13,446 nt of DNA from Euryarchaeota archaeon UBA549. Lineage in GTDB: Archaea; Thermoplasmatota; Poseidoniia; Poseidoniales; Poseidoniaceae. The notes beneath the pieces are model-generated. The model did not search any database, was not told the DNA's origin, and saw only the letters and a list, made by a program, of their open reading frames with translations. The DNA is taken from contig DAGF01000031.1 in assembly GCA_002495645.1 (NCBI GenBank), positions 1 through 13,446 of the forward strand, written 5' to 3'. Within the stretch, counting starts at the first letter, position 1. Each line of letters opens with the position of its first letter. The position numbers and the translations under genes were made by a program. Shown in pieces: positions 1-6,929 of this stretch.

Positions 1-192
1 GCAACCTCGGTCTTTCAACGTCATCGTACACACCTTGCATCGTTCGTTTCTGCAGCCTTGAACCCAACCATTTCTGTTTGCTTCCTTGTGGTAGCCGCCT
101 GCACTTTGGAGAGGGGACTTTCCTCAGAGTCGAACTCTGTCAGCGGTCCTCCTACTCCCTCCGAGCAAGGATGTGAACCGCTCTCATTTCAA
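1..192 (-). ncRNA. rnpB: RNase P RNA, 5' part (cut by window edge)
   Basis: Catalytic RNA of ribonuclease P, which removes 5' leaders from pre-tRNAs. Read on the minus strand, the universal CR-I/P4 core GAGGAAAGTCC lies at 125-115 and is followed by CCCTCTCC and a CAGGCGG stretch, much as in bacterial and archaeal RNase P RNAs. Just upstream is a perfect hairpin (CAGAG at 139-135 with CTCTG at 129-125). Before that is a P3-like extended stem made of AGCGGT (182-177) with ACCGCT (147-142) and an inner TCCT/AGGA pair. The motif CAGAAACGAA near position 40 resembles a conserved archaeal stretch. The 3' half, including the partner strands of P1, P2 and P4, lies left of the window. The 5' end near 192 is estimated. 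A weak TATA-like TACAAATG at about 223-216 overlaps the stop of the upstream surface-protein gene. The plus-strand ORF over this region is a shadow. Confidence 0.85.
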
Positions 193-214
193 TGCGACCC
201 CCAAGGCCAACCCG

Positions 215-3200
215 TCATTTGTAGGGGTTTTCACCAGGTGAAGCCGTCTGCTGAGGTGCACCATAGGGCCCCGCTGCAGGTGTTGTGGCAGCAGGCTGTT
301 GTCTTGGATTCAACTTAGGAGGACGCTTGTTGACGGGAACCTCTTCACGTCGCAAACCGACCACCAGCAGCCCGATAAGACCGGCCACCAACAAGCAGAC
401 AATGAACAAAAGAGCGGGGTTCACGGTGCTGATGGTGCCGAACACACCGTCCGAACGTGGTTCTTCCACAAGCACCGTTTGGGATTGTGCGTTCGGCCCG
501 TTGACGATGCTTAACTCAAGCCATTGCGTTCCGTCTCGGCCAGGTTTCCAAAGGTACTGATAGATCATCTGTTCACCTGCTTGGATGTCGATGACACGTG
601 CATCTAAACGGGTTCGAGCACCACTTGATTCAACCTGTTCAAGGACCATGTTCGCCTCACCATCGGCCAGTCCGTTGTTCGTAATCAGCGCTGAGACCTC
701 TACGAAGTCGCCTTGGTGAATGTCATTGGAGGGTTTCATTTCAATGCCCAAGACCGCGTAAACAGGAACACGCTGTTCAAGATTCCAGGTACGAAGCGGC
801 GCATCCACATCATTGAACACCGAATCAATCGTCAAACCGGCTTCATCTGCACCCGTCACCCAAACACGAAGTTCAACCGCCTTGGTTCTGAACGCTGGCA
901 ACATAAGGGCGTCCAAGTCCAACGAACAACGCACGGGTACAGATTCCCCGTTTGTTCGTTCACCCAGGATCTCAAGGGGCAGGCTCCCGTTGTCAAAGAC
1001 ATAGGAATTCAGGCCAAGTCCCGCTTCATTCAACGACCAATGCAAGCGAAGCGAATCCGGGTCAAGACGAGCATTCTCATGAAGGCGCAATTCAAATTGC
1101 AAATCTTCCCAAGCTTCTTCGACAAGCATGGTGTTGAATCCTGGCCGGTCAACTGCAGCGACACGAGGGGCTTCGTTGTCGACGATGAACCAAACAAAAG
1201 CCGAACCATCGCCTCTATAGACCGCACCATTTGGTGCATCACGAAGGTCGCCAAACAAACCATAGGTGCCGTCGAGCAAGGGTGCGAGAATGCTCCCCGT
1301 GAAACTGCCGTTGACGACTTCAGCCTCGAGGCTGTTTTCACCCAGGGTCAATTCAACATCAAGGTTCTGAGAAGGAAGGGTCCCTGTTCGGTACCATACG
1401 ACATCACCGTGCACGTCGAAGGTGGTGCGGGGTTGCACCCAGTAGCCAAGGGCATCATCATCCTCTCCGGGAAGCGAAATGCGAATGGAATCGTGGTCGA
1501 TGGAGAGTTCTCCCGAGAACCTCCAGTTAAGCGGGTCAAGGATGAATCGGTTGGATTGTCCTGATTGGTCCAGAAGCGAAATTTCAGGAACACGGACGAC
1601 CGATGTATCGGGGTCGTAGCCCCAGTTGATCGAGAAATTCACCACATATTCACCGTTTCTGGAAAACAGGTCGTCGGCTTCGGCTGGGACCAAATCGCAT
1701 GATTCAATATCCACGTAGGGGTCTGAGGAAGTACAGATATCGGTGCTTTGATTCCATTGGATGACGGCCGGGTTTGGCGTATTTGACGCCAACTGGAGTT
1801 CAATTTCCGCAAGGTCAAAGATACCGTTTTGTTCCCAAACCGGCACCCGAATTTCGTACCATTCATCGGGATGGAACCATGGGGATTCAACCCCTCCAGG
1901 CCAGCCCAAGGACGATGCTCCAAGGGAGGGAGCACCGTTGGCGTTGAGTTGGACATGGAACATGGGTTCAGCGAGGCTTCCACCACCCTCCATGATGTGG
2001 CCCGCACTGTCGGCAATCTCGACCCAGCCGACGAAATAATCGTTCTGTTCGGCTGCACTGGAATCAATGGAGAGACGGTATTCGCCCATCAAGGTGGACA
2101 GGTTCTCTGGCAGTTCAAGTTGGGACATTTTGACCTCATCGGCGTCCATGACGCCGTTTGCGTTGTCGTCGTCAATCCAGGACTGCCAAAGATAGACATC
2201 GGCGTGCGTTGGAAGGTGGGGGCGGTCGGCGATGGTGAACACGATGGGCGTTCGGGGTGCGATGTCTCGACTGTCAAAGCGCTCAACTGAACGGTCAACA
2301 AGGATGGGTGGAACGTTATCAAAGAGGAAGGTGAGTGTTGAGGGAAGGTTGCTCACGACATCCTGTCCTCTCAAAGGCACGACCTCAACACCCAAGTCAA
2401 GGGAAGGTCGACCGTTTGGCACCGTGTAGGGGAACAAGGCCACACCGTCATCGAGCAAGGTGGTGGTGGCGTATTCATTTCCATCCACGAGGAAACGAAC
2501 GAGTGCTTGACCCGAACGAGGTACACCTTCGGTCGTGTTTTCAAAGCCCAGCACCACCTCGAGATGAACCACTTCTCCGCCTCGCAAGTAGGGGTATGCT
2601 GCGTCTGATCGGATGCCTTGGGTTGACAAAACTGACCACGATTTGATTTCAATGTCGTTTTCAACACCTTGGTCATGACCCAAACCGAAGACTTTGGAGA
2701 CCGGTAAAAGCGGCCCTGATGATGAAATTAAACTGACAGAAAGTGTTGCTGAGGATTCGTCATCCCATCCATCCGGGAATCTGAAGTGGTGACGGAGTTC
2801 AAGGAATTCTCCCGAACCGACTGCAGAAATTGAACCGGCGGTACCGTCATCGAACCAGAGCAGGGCCGTGCCCGAAGCTGTACAAGCGGACAAGGAGGTG
2901 GAGGTGATAGGGAGCGAAGCGATGGGGCAACGCAGTTTTGATTGCTGCTGAGAGCCCGAGAGGTGGAGTTCAACCTCCCATCCCGACTGCGTAGCGTGGG
3001 TAAGGGCATCGGTGATACCGAGCGGAGAGAAGTCAAACGTGCCCGCAGACTCCACCCAGTCTACACCTGGCACGAAGGTATCAGAGACATTGTGAACCTC
3101 CAATTCGATCGCCTTCACCGAAGCTTGGGATTGAACGTCGTTCAGTGTGAGATAGACCGAACCCGTTCCGTCCATGCGAACCGGGAGCACCACGGTTCGC

Positions 3201-5203
3201 TGACCGGATTGTGGGATGGCGGATGAGAGCGCGTGGTTCAAACCCATGACCAGCGGGTGCCCTGCATTCAACTCAAACGAGATGTCGGCCTCGTAGGGCG
3301 CAAAGACACCTCCAAACAACAGGTCTCCAGTGGTGAGAGAGGAACCGATGCGAACCTCCACGGTGGCCATTGGTAGCCCGGATGGACCGTGGTTGTTGGA
3401 GGCTTGAGCAAGGGCGTTGTTGAGGGTAGTGAGTTCCGTAGCATCAAGGGACACCACCGACAAATCATCGATGTTTGATAGCGTTCGGCTAAGGATATCT
3501 TGGCCGTTGACGGCCATCGCCATGAACGGGCTGGCGATGGTGCCGGTGGGCGAGGCGACAGCGAAGGAAAAGGCATGGACGCCTTGGGTTGGCACGGCAA
3601 CCTCGAGGGAGGCGGTGTTGGCGGGGGCAATGGCACGCGACACCCAAAGGTCGTCGGTAACGAGGGTATTTTGCAAACCAAACGCTCCGTTTCCACGACG
3701 GTCCATGGACCATTCATCGGCACCATCCAGCCCAACGTCAAGTCGTAGACCATCGGGCAATGACGTGCGAACCAATTCAACATCAACCGAATCCCACGTG
3801 AACGCGCCACTGCCGGTGGCGCTGACCATTCGCAGTTGGAACAGGTGGGCCGGCATTTCAAGCGAAACATGGTCAACCGAGTCCAGGTCCGTCCAGGATT
3901 GGCCTGCGTCGGTTGTGAATTGGAGTTGACCGCCACCCGAATGTGTGCTGTCAACGCTCACGGCAGAGAACCCTGAGCGGACATGATAGACATCGGAAAG
4001 GATGGTCCCTGAACTCGAAATGACGCCATTGGACCAACTTCCACCCTGGATGCTCCAGCCTTCATCGGTTGGGTCGGTATCGAAGCCTTTGGCCACGTGT
4101 CCGTTCAGCGACCAACTCCGAATCTCGGATGTGCCGCCACCTGATGCTTCTTTCATGTGAACCTTGAATCTGAGAAGCGGGTATTGGTGCGAATCGATCA
4201 TGCCCAAATCAGCCCAAGTCGAGGTGAGCCGCTCAAAGCCAGGAACTGGGACATTGGTGGAGGCGTCGAGGATTTGCCACTCAAACACTGAACCCGGATA
4301 GACCAGCGCATCCATGTGGAGCAATCCATGCATCATGTTCTCGCCCCGCCCAAGCAGCGAAGGACCAAACACCTCCGATGTCCAGTTTCCTTCGCCGTTG
4401 CCAGAGCCTCCGGAGGGCGTGATGATGATGTCGTCCACCCACGCCGTATCCGAGCCAGAATTGACGCTTCCGTCCTTGGTGTATTTCCATGTGAGCGTCT
4501 GGGCCGTTGCAGGAATGGTGAACTGTTGCAATCCGTTGTTCACCGTGCCCGACCAACGTTGGGTGTAACCGCTGTACCTGCTGCAAGCGGTGTTGTCAAT
4601 GCAAAAGATGAGGTAGTCGAAACTCCCTTCGGAAGAAACACTGTACCTGAAGGTGCCCGATGAAGCAGGCAATTGAGAAACATCAAGAGTCATGCTGGAT
4701 TCTTGGTTGTGGCTGATGGTTCCCGCCTTGGCGAGTTGAGCACCACCCAGGCGAGTATCGGCCCGGATGGCCCAATTTGAACTTCCCGAACGCGTCCACT
4801 CAGGGGCCCATGTGCTGGACTCAAAATCATAGGTCCAGTCCTGAGGAAGAATTTGAAGTGAGGATTTGTTCACATCCATGCCGTCGTAAACAGCATTCCC
4901 ATCAAAGTCTCCAACATCGGTCAACACCGATGCCATTGAATTGGTCAAGGTTGAAGCACTGATGTCAAGGTCAATGGATTTGATGGAATGACCATCTGGA
5001 ACGCTGACTTCAACCCGTTGACTTGCACCGTCTGGCCAGGAACCAATGGTCAATTTTTCAGCCTGACCAAGCGGTGTTGTTTCCTTAAACAGGTCGCCTT
5101 TTGGAAGCGCTTGCGGGGCATCATGGGTCACCGGAACGAGAGAAAGAACGAACAAAAGAACGAGTCCGAGCGCCACCGATGCAGGTCGAGCACCCTCTCT
5201 CAT
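215..5203 (-). CDS. giant exported surface protein with C-terminal membrane anchor
   Basis: A 1662-residue cell-surface protein of unknown function. ATG start at 5203; the N terminus MREGARPASVALGLVLLFVL has a basic head and hydrophobic core typical of a Sec signal peptide, ending near residue 25. The body is beta-rich, acidic and Ser/Thr/Gly-rich. Residues about 122-263 resemble a MAM/concanavalin-type jelly-roll (begins DWTYDFESSTW, paired Cys 201 and 207) followed by a GGSGNGEG linker. An EF-hand-like calcium loop, DDDNANGVMDADEV, starts at D1011. Residues about 1483-1580 look like a CARDB-type Ig-like domain. A 21-residue membrane helix spans about 1597-1617, followed by RRE and a 45-residue Pro/Ala/Gln-rich tail, presumably cytoplasmic. 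The few cysteines come in nearby pairs, fitting disulfides outside the cell. No protease, glycosidase or dockerin catalytic motif was recognised, so adhesin, S-layer component and polymer-binding protein all remain open. It is divergent from rpiA and looks monocistronic, with rnpB downstream. Confidence 0.85.
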   Translation of the reverse strand: MREGARPASVALGLVLLFVLSLVPVTHDAPQALPKGDLFKETTPLGQAEKLTIGSWPDGASQRVEVSVPDGHSIKSIDLDISASTLTNSMASVLTDVGDFDGNAVYDGMDVNKSSLQILPQDWTYDFESSTWAPEWTRSGSSNWAIRADTRLGGAQLAKAGTISHNQESSMTLDVSQLPASSGTFRYSVSSEGSFDYLIFCIDNTACSRYSGYTQRWSGTVNNGLQQFTIPATAQTLTWKYTKDGSVNSGSDTAWVDDIIITPSGGSGNGEGNWTSEVFGPSLLGRGENMMHGLLHMDALVYPGSVFEWQILDASTNVPVPGFERLTSTWADLGMIDSHQYPLLRFKVHMKEASGGGTSEIRSWSLNGHVAKGFDTDPTDEGWSIQGGSWSNGVISSSGTILSDVYHVRSGFSAVSVDSTHSGGGQLQFTTDAGQSWTDLDSVDHVSLEMPAHLFQLRMVSATGSGAFTWDSVDVELVRTSLPDGLRLDVGLDGADEWSMDRRGNGAFGLQNTLVTDDLWVSRAIAPANTASLEVAVPTQGVHAFSFAVASPTGTIASPFMAMAVNGQDILSRTLSNIDDLSVVSLDATELTTLNNALAQASNNHGPSGLPMATVEVRIGSSLTTGDLLFGGVFAPYEADISFELNAGHPLVMGLNHALSSAIPQSGQRTVVLPVRMDGTGSVYLTLNDVQSQASVKAIELEVHNVSDTFVPGVDWVESAGTFDFSPLGITDALTHATQSGWEVELHLSGSQQQSKLRCPIASLPITSTSLSACTASGTALLWFDDGTAGSISAVGSGEFLELRHHFRFPDGWDDESSATLSVSLISSSGPLLPVSKVFGLGHDQGVENDIEIKSWSVLSTQGIRSDAAYPYLRGGEVVHLEVVLGFENTTEGVPRSGQALVRFLVDGNEYATTTLLDDGVALFPYTVPNGRPSLDLGVEVVPLRGQDVVSNLPSTLTFLFDNVPPILVDRSVERFDSRDIAPRTPIVFTIADRPHLPTHADVYLWQSWIDDDNANGVMDADEVKMSQLELPENLSTLMGEYRLSIDSSAAEQNDYFVGWVEIADSAGHIMEGGGSLAEPMFHVQLNANGAPSLGASSLGWPGGVESPWFHPDEWYEIRVPVWEQNGIFDLAEIELQLASNTPNPAVIQWNQSTDICTSSDPYVDIESCDLVPAEADDLFSRNGEYVVNFSINWGYDPDTSVVRVPEISLLDQSGQSNRFILDPLNWRFSGELSIDHDSIRISLPGEDDDALGYWVQPRTTFDVHGDVVWYRTGTLPSQNLDVELTLGENSLEAEVVNGSFTGSILAPLLDGTYGLFGDLRDAPNGAVYRGDGSAFVWFIVDNEAPRVAAVDRPGFNTMLVEEAWEDLQFELRLHENARLDPDSLRLHWSLNEAGLGLNSYVFDNGSLPLEILGERTNGESVPVRCSLDLDALMLPAFRTKAVELRVWVTGADEAGLTIDSVFNDVDAPLRTWNLEQRVPVYAVLGIEMKPSNDIHQGDFVEVSALITNNGLADGEANMVLEQVESSGARTRLDARVIDIQAGEQMIYQYLWKPGRDGTQWLELSIVNGPNAQSQTVLVEEPRSDGVFGTISTVNPALLFIVCLLVAGLIGLLVVGLRREEVPVNKRPPKLNPRQQPAATTPAAGPYGAPQQTASPGENPYK

Positions 5204-5228
5204 GACCGTACTACGCTCGGTTCAAGGT

Positions 5229-5233
5229 CTAAA
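5229..5233 (-). promoter_or_regulatory. possible TATA-like element of the surface-protein gene
   Basis: TTTAG on the minus strand begins 30 nt before the ATG at 5203. The spacing would suit an archaeal TATA/TBP site with a leaderless or nearly leaderless transcript, and no Shine-Dalgarno motif precedes the ATG. The match to the TATA consensus is weak. Confidence 0.25.
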
Positions 5234-5239
5234 GGGTTG

Positions 5240-5276
5240 GGACTTTTTGCCATGGGCGGTCAACGTGAGAAAGTCC
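5240..5276. repeat. inverted repeat in the divergent promoter region
   Basis: A perfect 7-bp inverted repeat: GGACTTT at 5240-5246 and AAAGTCC at 5270-5276, separated by 23 nt, in the 99-bp spacer between the surface-protein gene and rpiA. It could be a regulator site serving one or both promoters, or chance; no poly-T tract follows that would suggest a terminator. The centre-to-centre distance of the arms is 30 bp, close to three helical turns. Confidence 0.3.
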
Positions 5277-5282
5277 ATAGAT
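5276..5282 (+). promoter_or_regulatory. possible TATA-like element of rpiA
   Basis: CATAGAT begins 27 nt before the rpiA ATG, where an archaeal TATA box for a leaderless mRNA would lie. The same CATAG word precedes two other plus-strand genes here (7928 and 11104). The consensus match is weak, so this rests on position and recurrence. Confidence 0.3.
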
Positions 5283-5302
5283 GGGGTTGACAAGGAAGAG
5301 CC

Positions 5303-5992
5303 ATGGACGTTGAAACCCTCAAGGAAGAAGCGGGCATCGCTGCATGCGCCTACGTCGAATCCGGCATGAAGGTGGGCCTTGGAACCGGGTCAACCGTGAA
5401 ATACACCATCCTTGAGTTGGGTCGCCGAGTACGAGAAGAAGGGCTTGAAATCGTCGGCGTCCCCACCTCATTGGCCACCAGGGATCTCGCCACTGATGTT
5501 GGTATCACGCTTGTTGACCTTGACGAACTCAATGGATTGGATGTGGTCATCGATGGCACCGATGAATTTGACCCCCAATTCCAACTCATCAAAGGCGGAG
5601 GTGCAGCCTTGTTGAGAGAAAAAGTGGTGGCGCAATCCTCTGCCAGCATGGTCGTCGTGGCCGATGAGAGAAAACAAGTGGCCACGCTTGGCGCATTTCC
5701 TCTCCCCATCGAAGTCACCCCCTTCTCCTACAACACAACGAAGCGGGCCATTGAGCAAAGCCTTGGTTGCAACGTTAGCATGCGGGAAAAAGATGGAATC
5801 CTTTTGACAACGGATAACGGGAATTACATCGCTGATGCACATACTGGACCAACGCTCACCCACCCAGAAGAGACCGAACGGAAACTGCTCAATCTCGCTG
5901 GCGTCGTGCAGGTTGGCCTGTTCAACAACATGTGCGACGTTGTTGTGCTCGCCTCTTCGAACGGCGTTTCTGTTTTGGAAAAGGGCGATTGA
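5303..5992 (+). CDS. rpiA: ribose-5-phosphate isomerase A
   Basis: Interconverts ribose 5-phosphate and ribulose 5-phosphate in the non-oxidative pentose phosphate pathway, supplying ribose for nucleotides; cytoplasmic. The 229-residue product has normal RpiA length and all signature blocks: the phosphate-binding loop GLGTGST (25-31), DGTDEFD (84-90) and KGGGAALLREK (97-107). Asp87 and Glu106 sit where the catalytic Asp and Glu of characterised RpiA enzymes lie. The late LNLAGVVQVGLF stretch is also typical. The ATG at 5303 puts the usual short helix before the first motif; an ATG at 5281 is out of frame. The gene is divergent from the giant surface-protein gene and followed by tRNA-Lys, so it is probably transcribed alone. 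Confidence 0.95.
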   Translation: MDVETLKEEAGIAACAYVESGMKVGLGTGSTVKYTILELGRRVREEGLEIVGVPTSLATRDLATDVGITLVDLDELNGLDVVIDGTDEFDPQFQLIKGGGAALLREKVVAQSSASMVVVADERKQVATLGAFPLPIEVTPFSYNTTKRAIEQSLGCNVSMREKDGILLTTDNGNYIADAHTGPTLTHPEETERKLLNLAGVVQVGLFNNMCDVVVLASSNGVSVLEKGD

Positions 5993-6021
5993 AGGAATTT
6001 CAAATCCCAGTTGCGTGAAGC

Positions 6022-6030
6022 ATTAAATAG
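6022..6030 (+). promoter_or_regulatory. archaeal TATA box of tRNA-Lys
   Basis: ATTAAATAG is the best match to the archaeal TATA consensus in the window. It lies about 27 nt upstream of the first base of the tRNA at 6051, the distance expected between box and transcription start. This implies transcription beginning at or very near the mature 5' end. Confidence 0.6.
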
Positions 6031-6050
6031 ACGGGGCAAAAGGCCGAGTT

Positions 6051-6127
6051 GGGCCTGTAGCTTAGTCAGGTAGAGCGACGGACTCTTAATCCGTCGGTCG
6101 CGGGTTCGAACCCCGTCAGGCCCGCCA
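6051..6127 (+). tRNA. tRNA-Lys (anticodon CTT), CCA encoded
   Basis: Complete cloverleaf: acceptor GGGCCTG pairs perfectly with CAGGCCC (6117-6123); D arm GCTT/GAGC with G18-G19 present; anticodon stem ACGGA/TCCGT around loop CTCTTAA, giving anticodon CTT (lysine, codon AAG). The T arm is GCGGG-TTCGAAC-CCCGT. The discriminator is G (6124) and the CCA end is encoded at 6125-6127. No intron. It has its own TATA box and converges on the SodX-type gene, whose stop begins only 3 nt later. Confidence 0.97.
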
Positions 6128-6130
6128 ACA

Positions 6131-6427
6131 TCATTCTGTCCAACGAGCGCGAATATTGCTCACAGCCACCGGGCCAAAATTGTGTGAATCTTCGCTGGAT
6201 GTTGGGTCGGGTTGGTCGCCGGTCAAAAACAGCCGACCATCTGGCTCGATTCTGTGAATTCGCTTGACCATCAAGACATCAACCTTCAAAGGGTGAAGAG
6301 CCAAAACGACATCACCAACCTCGAAGGTGGTTTGTGAGTTCGTTTCCTGAAACGTCAACATCTGGCCATCGGTGAACGTGGGCCACATGCTATCGCCTTG
6401 GATGCGGACATCCAAGTTTCGGGCCAT
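6131..6427 (-). CDS. sodX: S26-family peptidase, probable NiSOD maturation protease (SodX)
   Basis: A small soluble relative of signal peptidase I (98 residues, no membrane segment). Nucleophile Ser13 lies in GDSMWPTF and general-base Lys55 in MVKRIHRI. The late block GDQPDPTSSEDS (70-81) matches signal peptidase box E. In bacteria, NiSOD is made with an N-terminal propeptide that must be cut to expose the nickel-binding His1; a peptidase of this size and type, encoded beside sodN, is the known or inferred processor. Here the gene starts 9 nt after the sodN stop, with a purine-rich GAGG upstream of the ATG, so the two are almost certainly co-transcribed. The lack of a membrane anchor fits cytoplasmic processing of NiSOD and not general secretion. 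Its stop lies 3 nt from the convergent tRNA-Lys. Confidence 0.88.
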   Translation of the reverse strand: MARNLDVRIQGDSMWPTFTDGQMLTFQETNSQTTFEVGDVVLALHPLKVDVLMVKRIHRIEPDGRLFLTGDQPDPTSSEDSHNFGPVAVSNIRARWTE

Positions 6428-6436
6428 GGACCGGCC

Positions 6437-6910
6437 TCAAGAAGCGCGAGTCCAAGGAACCTCTCGTCCCTTGGCAGCCCAGAACATTTCGTGGATGGCC
6501 TCACAGGCATCCATGAGTTCTTGGGCGTGGTCGGCTGAGACTTCAACCTTGCAAGCAGAGCAAAGTTTGGCAGCGTGCCAGAAGGTGTCGTGCAGGTCAG
6601 GATTGGATTCAAGATGTTGAGGCTTGAAGAAATCCGTCCACAGAACGAGGAGTTCGTCTTTGCACTTTTGGGCTTCTTCTTCCTTGACGAGGGCGTAGCG
6701 AGCCATGGTGTTCATGTAAGCGGCCATGGCCACGCCGTCAGATGTGTCGGGGCAAGTCATGGCGAGCATTTTCTTGGTCATGGACTGGACGGCTTCCGCG
6801 GCGATACGGGCGCTGGCAGGGTCGTACACTCCACAGGGAGCATCACAGTGGGCTTCGGCGACGATGGGGGTCTTCATGACCCATCCGAGAAGATGGAACC
6901 ATAAGAACAT
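6437..6910 (-). CDS. sodN: nickel superoxide dismutase precursor
   Basis: Dismutates superoxide to oxygen and hydrogen peroxide using a nickel centre. The diagnostic nickel hook HCDAPCGVY is at residues 21-29 (His1, Cys2, Cys6 and Tyr9 of the mature enzyme), followed by DPASARIAAEA and later WTDFFKPQHL and LHDTFWHAAKL, all NiSOD family features. With the ATG at 6910 the precursor is 157 residues: a 20-residue hydrophobic propeptide ending AEA before His21, and a 137-residue mature chain, within the range of longer marine NiSODs. A second in-frame ATG at 6877 would leave a 9-residue propeptide. The frame is open further upstream, but that part lies inside the carbamate kinase gene. Mature-chain cysteines beyond the hook (53, 83, 117, 120, 136) are an oddity; C117 and C120 form a CSAC motif. 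The gene sits 19 nt after the carbamate kinase stop and 9 nt before sodX. Confidence 0.95.
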   Translation of the reverse strand: MFLWFHLLGWVMKTPIVAEAHCDAPCGVYDPASARIAAEAVQSMTKKMLAMTCPDTSDGVAMAAYMNTMARYALVKEEEAQKCKDELLVLWTDFFKPQHLESNPDLHDTFWHAAKLCSACKVEVSADHAQELMDACEAIHEMFWAAKGREVPWTRAS

Positions 6911-6929
6911 GATTCTTTTCCAGCGTCCA

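Noticed and set aside
58..318. Plus-strand 86-residue ORF with a hydrophobic N terminus
   Set aside because: It is the antisense shadow of RNase P RNA and of the end of the surface-protein gene; no homology-like pattern is visible.
713..1564. Plus-strand 283-residue ORF, the longest one opposite the surface-protein gene
   Set aside because: It is fully antisense to a convincing 1662-residue gene, has no recognisable domain, and its composition follows from the opposite frame.
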